A DNA stretch of 51,204 bases from Verrucomicrobiia bacterium (GTDB lineage: Bacteria > Verrucomicrobiota > Verrucomicrobiia > Limisphaerales > DASXHY01), in assembly GCA_035629175.1 (NCBI GenBank), contig DASPIL010000095.1, positions 1-51,204 on the forward strand. The letters are read 5' to 3'. Shown piece by piece: positions 46,802 to 51,204 of this stretch. The stretch's first letter is position 1, and the number at the start of each line of letters is the position of its first letter. A program made the translations under genes and the position numbers. A model generated the notes under the pieces. The model had not been told where the DNA came from. It searched no databases and saw only the letters and a list, made by a program, of their open reading frames with translations.

Positions 46802-47719
46802 CTAGATCTGGAAATCCAATCCAGTGGTCTTTTCGGCCTTGTTCAACACCCGCATGTCCAGTCCGTCGTAGATGACGAGGGAATTGGGGGCGACACTGTT
46901 CATGATGAACACGTTTCCGCCGATCGTGCTGCGCGCCCCGATGACGGTTTCGCCGCCGAGGATCGTTGCGCCAGGGTAAATTGTCACGTGATCCTCAATG
47001 GTCGGGTGCCGCTTCGCGCCGCGAAGCTGCTGCCCTCCAGCCGTGCTTCGCGCCCCAAGCGTCACGCCGTGATACATCTTCACATGGTTGCCAATCACGG
47101 CGGTCTCTCCCACGACCGTTCCCGTCCCGTGATCGACGAAGAAGTGCGTGCCAATCTTCGCGCCCGGATGAATATCCATTCCAGTCCGCGCGTGGGCCCA
47201 TTCCGTCATGATGCGCGGGATCAACGGAATGTTCTTGCGATACAACTCGTGCGCGAGCCGCTGCACGGCAATCGCTTCAATGAAGGGATAGGCCACGATG
47301 ATCTCCTCTCGGCTCAACGCGGCGGGATCGCCGTTGAACGCAGCCTCCGTGTCGGTCTGCAGCAACTCGCGAATTGCGGGAAGGCTTCCGAGGAATTCCA
47401 TGGTGAGCTGGTGAGCATGCTGGCGGAGATGCGTCCGCGGGGCATCCGGCGGCGGGCTGTATTCCAGGCTTTTGTAGACTTCGTCCTCGAGCGCGCCAAG
47501 CACGGTGTCCAGCAACGCTGCGGTTTCCACCTTGATCTCTGACGAATGAATCAGTTTCTCATCGAAGAATCCCGGGAACAGCAGGCGGAGCAGGTCAATG
47601 GTGAGAACGGTGATCGTCCGCTTAGACGGGAGGTTTTTGCCGTCGAGATGGTTAATGCCGCCGGACTTGGCGTAGGAGGCGATGAGGCGATCTGTCAACT
47701 GTGTGACCGTAGGCTGCAC
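46802..47719 (-). CDS. cysE: Serine O-acetyltransferase
   Basis: 305 residues from a GTG at 47719 (VQPTVTQLTDRLIASYAKSG); a TTG at 47737 would add six residues. It makes O-acetylserine from serine and acetyl-CoA, the first step of cysteine synthesis. The N-terminal helical domain is followed by EWAHARTGMDIHPGAKIGTHFFVDHGTGTVVGE and a left-handed beta helix of hexapeptide repeats (VIGNHVKMYHGVTLGA, TIEDHVTIYPGATILGG, TIGGNVFIMNSV). The H/D pair in FVDHGTG forms the active site. It is of the longer EpsC-like form with the conserved opening GGINHLDGKNLPS. Confidence 0.94.
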   Translation of the reverse strand: MQPTVTQLTDRLIASYAKSGGINHLDGKNLPSKRTITVLTIDLLRLLFPGFFDEKLIHSSEIKVETAALLDTVLGALEDEVYKSLEYSPPPDAPRTHLRQHAHQLTMEFLGSLPAIRELLQTDTEAAFNGDPAALSREEIIVAYPFIEAIAVQRLAHELYRKNIPLIPRIMTEWAHARTGMDIHPGAKIGTHFFVDHGTGTVVGETAVIGNHVKMYHGVTLGARSTAGGQQLRGAKRHPTIEDHVTIYPGATILGGETVIGARSTIGGNVFIMNSVAPNSLVIYDGLDMRVLNKAEKTTGLDFQI

Positions 47720-47792
47720 GGGCGCAGTATTCCGCAAGCCGGTTCAAAGTTCAAAGGGCAAAGTGCGTTCTGCGAGCGAACTGCGAGGCTAA

Positions 47793-47848
47793 AGGACTGC
47801 GGGACTACGGGACTACGGGACTACGGGACTACGGGACTACGGGACTCG
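47793..47848 (+). repeat. 8-bp tandem repeat (gggactac)
   Basis: Five perfect copies of gggactac at 47801-47840, with one degraded unit on each side (aggactgc and gggactcg), seven units in all. It lies between cysE and nadB. The GACT core also appears, in inverted orientation, in a second 8-bp tandem array about 460 bases away. Confidence 0.9.
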
Positions 47849-48311
47849 ACGTCTCGAGCAGCTGAACGCGCTGGGTCTTTCGTCGCCATATTCCCTGTGA
47901 GTGGCCAAACAAAATAACCTCACGCGGAGGCCGCGAAGCGCGCGAAGGAGCCGGCTTTGAACGGGAGGGCAGGCTTCAGCCTGCTTCAGCGTGACCCACG
48001 CGGCCGTAGTGGAACTTTCAGTTATCAGCGTTTGGTTTGACAATCCGGGTCCATCCGGGGTCAGATTTCATTTCCAATGGCAGCGCCCTATTTCGTGTGA
48101 TTCGTGGTTACTTGTCTTTCCCCCTTCCAATTAGCGAAAATTCTCGTCATTCGCGTAAACGGCGTTTCGTCTTTTCTGATCCGTGTTCATCCACGATCCA
48201 AGAAAACACATCGAACAGGAGCACGCAGAAATAACGGAGAGGGGAGCGTGGACGGTTGAAAGTTGAAGGTTTGCGGGTCCGCGGTCCATTGCTATTTGTT
48301 TCTTTAGCCCC
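47849..48311. repeat. Mixed intergenic repeats between two tandem arrays
   Basis: No gene is supported. Contents: ctcacgcggaggccgcgaag (about 47919), similar to 45184; a hairpin gcaggc-ttca-gcctgc at 47969-47984; ccgggtccatccgggg (about 48044); ttcgtgtgattcgtggttac (about 48091); attcgcgtaaacggcg (about 48150); and aacaggagcacgcag (about 48217). These are members of the same repeat family seen at 45050-45868. Confidence 0.65.
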
Positions 48312-48383
48312 TTGGTCTTTTAGTCTTTTAGTCTTTTAGTCTTTTAGTCCTTTGGTCCTTCAGTCCTTCAGTCCTTTAGTCCC
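48312..48383 (-). repeat. 8-bp tandem repeat (tagtcttt)
   Basis: Nine 8-base units of the form tagtcttt grading into tagtcctt and cagtcctt. Read on the minus strand the unit is aaagacta, which shares the GACT core and the 8-bp period with the array at 47793-47848 but is inverted relative to it. It ends about 40 bases past the nadB stop. Confidence 0.9.
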
Positions 48384-48425
48384 TCCCCGGTCTGCATGCG
48401 TGGCAAGCCTCAGCGGCCCATCGCC

Positions 48426-50021
48426 TCACTTCCGAATAACGCTATCCCGCTGCGACCAGTCTGGCAGGGCTTCGGGATGATCCAGGTTGTAGTTCAATCC
48501 CCTGCTCTCTGGACGCCCCAGTGCACAGCGAACGATCAATTCAGCCACCGTCGCAATATTGCGCAGCTCCAACAGGTCGGCCGTGACAATGAAGTCCCAA
48601 TAGTATTCCTGGATTTCCTCCTGAAGATTGGCGATCCGCTTCAGCGCGCGCTGAAGCCGCTTGTTGGTCCTGACGATTCCAACGTAATCCCACATGCAGC
48701 GGCGAATCTCGTCCCAGTTATGCGCCACGACAACGAGCTCGTCAGGATTGTTCGCCTTGCCGGAATGCCAGTCAGGAATCTCCAATCCATTCGCCGGGTG
48801 TTCGTGGCCAATGACTTTTCTCGATGCCCGATGCGCGCAGACCAGCGCTTCCAGCAATGAATTGCTTGCCAGCCGATTCGCGCCATGCAAGCCGGTGCAG
48901 GCTGCTTCGCCGACAGCATACAGGCCCGCGATTTCGGTCTCGCCATCCACATTCGTCTGAACGCCACCGCATTGGTAATGCGCCGCAGGAACGACCGGAA
49001 TGGGCTCCTTGGTGATATCAATCCCATAACGCAAACACGTTTCGTAAATGTTCGGAAAACGCTCGATGATGAACTTTGCAGGCTTGTGCGTGATGTCGAG
49101 ATGCACGCAATCCGCGCCGCTCTTTTTCATTTCACTGTCGATGGCGCGGGCCACCACGTCGCGGGGAGCGAGCGATTTGAGCGGATGGTACGCGTCCATG
49201 AATTCGCGGCCGTCGAGAGTCCTGAGAATGCCACCTTCGCCGCGCACCGCTTCACTGATGAGAAACGACTTCGCGGCAGGATGATAAAGGCAGGTGGGAT
49301 GAAACTGAACGAACTCCATGTTCGCGATTGCAGCGCCAGCCCGGTAAGCCATGGCGACACCGTCGCCCGTGGCGATATCGGGATTCGTCGTATAAAGATA
49401 CACCTTCCCGCAGCCGCCCGTTGCCAGCAGCGTCACGGGCGCGGCGAACGTCTCCACGCGTCCGGCCGCCTTGCTAAGGACGTAAACACCCACGCAACGG
49501 TTTTCGCCGAGATAGCCAAGTTTCTGGCTCGTGATGAGATCGATGGCGAGGTGATTTTCGAAGATGGTGATGTTGGGTTGCGCGGCGATGGCCGCGAGCA
49601 GCGCGCGCTCGATTTCACGGCCTGTTACATCCTTCGCGTGAAGAATCCGGCGGCGGGAATGTCCTCCTTCGCGCCCGAGATCCAGCTCGCGCCCGCCTGG
49701 CGAATCCGCAGCTTCGCGTTCGCTGAACTTCATTCCCAGCTCGATGAGTTCCTGGATGCAAGCAGGCCCTTCCTCGACGATCGTTCGAACCACATCTTCA
49801 TGACACAATCCCGCGCCCGCTTCCAATGTGTCGCGCACGTGCATCTCGAAGGAATCCTCCTTGCTCGTCACGGCCGCGATGCCGCCTTGCGCGTAATTGG
49901 TATTCGACTCCGCTTTGTTCTTTTTGGTGATGATTCCGACCCGTCCGTGCGGCGCGACTTTAAGGGCGAACGACAGCCCGGCAATGCCACTGCCCAGAAC
50001 GAGGAAATCGAAGTGCTTCAT
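48426..50021 (-). CDS. nadB: L-aspartate oxidase
   Basis: A 531-residue flavoenzyme that oxidises L-aspartate to iminoaspartate, the first step of de novo NAD synthesis. The FAD motif is [17 protein letters not shown], followed by [58 protein letters not shown] and [16 protein letters not shown], then [26 protein letters not shown]; the C-terminal helical domain is complete. The motifs match NadB rather than succinate dehydrogenase SdhA. It lies 53 bases downstream of panC on the same strand. NadA and NadC are not in this window. Confidence 0.96.
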   Translation of the reverse strand: MKHFDFLVLGSGIAGLSFALKVAPHGRVGIITKKNKAESNTNYAQGGIAAVTSKEDSFEMHVRDTLEAGAGLCHEDVVRTIVEEGPACIQELIELGMKFSEREAADSPGGRELDLGREGGHSRRRILHAKDVTGREIERALLAAIAAQPNITIFENHLAIDLITSQKLGYLGENRCVGVYVLSKAAGRVETFAAPVTLLATGGCGKVYLYTTNPDIATGDGVAMAYRAGAAIANMEFVQFHPTCLYHPAAKSFLISEAVRGEGGILRTLDGREFMDAYHPLKSLAPRDVVARAIDSEMKKSGADCVHLDITHKPAKFIIERFPNIYETCLRYGIDITKEPIPVVPAAHYQCGGVQTNVDGETEIAGLYAVGEAACTGLHGANRLASNSLLEALVCAHRASRKVIGHEHPANGLEIPDWHSGKANNPDELVVVAHNWDEIRRCMWDYVGIVRTNKRLQRALKRIANLQEEIQEYYWDFIVTADLLELRNIATVAELIVRCALGRPESRGLNYNLDHPEALPDWSQRDSVIRK

Positions 50022-50074
50022 GAGGCGCCAAAGTTCAAACTTCGATGTTCAAAGATCAAGGACGCTCTTGAAGG

Positions 50075-50938
50075 TCATAGCAGCGCGTTGTCAATCAGCC
50101 GTGTCTTGCCGATGAAAACCGCCAGCGCCATCTGCACGCCCCTGCCCACCTGTTTCACGGGCAGCAGCGTTTTGGGATCGAAAAACTCGATGTAATCCAC
50201 CCGCGCTGCGGGTTCTGCCTGGATCAGCTGGCACAACTGCGCCTGCAATCGGTCCGCGGTGATTCGCTGCCCCCTGGCAACGCTGACGCGGGCCTTCTCG
50301 ATGCAACGCCAAAGGACCAGGGCCTGGGTTCGCAGTTCCCCTTCCAGGTATTTGTTGCGCGAACTCATTGCGAGCCCGTCGGCTTCGCGCAGAGTCGGCG
50401 CGACAATGACTTTCACGGGGAAGTTCAAGTCGGCCGTCATGCGCCGGATAATTGCCGCCTGCTGAAAATCCTTTGCGCCAAACACGGCGGCGTCGGGCAC
50501 AACGATGTTAAACAGCTTTGCCACAATCGTTGTCACCCCGCGAAAATGGGCTGGCCGCGATGCGCCTTCCATTCGTTTTGACAAGGATTCCTCCACCACA
50601 TAGGTGCTGTACAATCCGTCGGCGCGGCCTGGATACATGGCGTCGTCGGTTGGCGTGAACACCACATCGACTCCAGCATCGCGACAGAGATTGCGATCGC
50701 GTTGCAGGTCGCGCGGGTAGCGGGAAAAATCCTCGTTCGGTCCAAATTGTGTCGGATTGACGTAAATGCTGATTACCACTTTGCCATCGTCGCCCACGAG
50801 CCGCCGCGCGCGCTGCACGAGGCTGATGTGTCCCGCATGCAGGTAACCCATTGTGGGAACAAACCCGATGCTGATCCGTTGCCCGCGCCAAGCCAGGGCG
50901 CGGAGTTGCATGGCACGAACGCTCGAAATTGTCTGCAT
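50075..50938 (-). CDS. panC: Pantothenate synthetase
   Basis: A 287-residue enzyme that joins pantoate and beta-alanine using ATP, the last step of pantothenate (vitamin B5) synthesis. The nucleotide-binding HIGH-type motif is GFVPTMGYLHAGHISLV, followed by YVNPTQFGPNEDFSRYPR, HFRGVTTIVAKLFNIV, VFGAKDFQQ and the KMSKS-like region LAMSSRNKYL. Length is normal and the start at MQTISSVRAMQ is well supported. It probably shares a transcript with nadB, linking two cofactor pathways that both draw on aspartate-derived precursors. Confidence 0.96.
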   Translation of the reverse strand: MQTISSVRAMQLRALAWRGQRISIGFVPTMGYLHAGHISLVQRARRLVGDDGKVVISIYVNPTQFGPNEDFSRYPRDLQRDRNLCRDAGVDVVFTPTDDAMYPGRADGLYSTYVVEESLSKRMEGASRPAHFRGVTTIVAKLFNIVVPDAAVFGAKDFQQAAIIRRMTADLNFPVKVIVAPTLREADGLAMSSRNKYLEGELRTQALVLWRCIEKARVSVARGQRITADRLQAQLCQLIQAEPAARVDYIEFFDPKTLLPVKQVGRGVQMALAVFIGKTRLIDNALL

Positions 50939-51204
50939 GATTCCGAACAGTGCGGAAGGCGGTGCTGGGTGGCAATTGGAAATGCATGTCCCACTCCACC
51001 GGGGATGGACTAACCGTCTGTAAAATCCTGGTGATCTGTAATAACCAACTGACCCTCTCGCCCGGTCAAGTCCTGATCTAAATTTGTCACTTCGCGCGGA
51101 GCGGAAGTGACCTGATTATCTTGTCCGCGAAGCGGCTCGACGGGGTGGTCGGCGAGTGGGGTAGCGCCGATCGGAGCCGGACCTCGAACGCTCGTTCGCG
51201 GCTC
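50939..51204. other. Intergenic end of window with a hairpin
   Basis: No reading frame here is convincing. A perfect 8-bp inverted repeat, gtcacttc (51086-51093) and gaagtgac (51104-51111), has a 10-base loop. The last 90 bases are GC-rich and may belong to a feature continuing beyond the window. Confidence 0.4.

Overview
The window reads as a chromosomal segment of a GC-rich Gram-negative bacterium, most likely a verrucomicrobium (inference). Signs are very long two-component sensors with N-terminal propeller repeats, an enlarged SecA, several secreted glycoside hydrolases of plant or algal polysaccharide type, and intergenic DNA packed with an interspersed repeat family. There are no rRNA genes, convincing tRNAs, CRISPR arrays or recognisable transposases.

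Layout. 156-3768 (-): a propeller histidine kinase and its NarL/LuxR-type regulator. 3957-7625 (-): a metal (Zn/Mn-type) uptake operon of a small His/Cys protein, an outer-membrane barrel, a substrate-binding protein and a permease, with no ATPase gene. 7810-10905 (-): secA. 11171-12601 (+): a secreted protein of unknown function. 12686-17626 (+): metH, with about 1 kb inserted in frame that encodes a zeta-toxin-like P-loop kinase plus an overlapping small ORF. 17713-18786 (-): an anchored unknown protein. 18877-24217: an alpha-L-rhamnosidase (+) convergent with a frameshifted alpha-L-arabinofuranosidase (-). 24686-34638 (+): a complete phosphate regulon (porin, pstS, pstC, pstA, pstB, phoU, phoB, phoR) with Pho-box-like sites before the porin and before phoB. 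34652-39843 (-): a second propeller kinase and regulator leading into an agarase-like hydrolase. 40299-41108 (+): a secreted bicupin. 41551-45049 (+): type III polyketide synthase, methyltransferase, FAD oxidoreductase and thiE. 45869-46768 (+): PfkB-family kinase. 46802-47719 (-): cysE. 48426-50938 (-): panC-nadB.

How the genes fit together. The phosphate block carries outer-membrane entry, periplasmic capture, inner-membrane import and PhoR/PhoB/PhoU control. The metal operon is a parallel uptake route. The second kinase-regulator-hydrolase unit looks like a sensor coupled to the polysaccharide enzyme it may control. The polyketide trio looks like a small aromatic-metabolite cluster.

The most unusual feature is the metH insertion. 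A cassette of toxin-antitoxin appearance sits exactly between the cobalamin cap and the cobalamin-binding domain, and the methionine synthase frame stays open across it.
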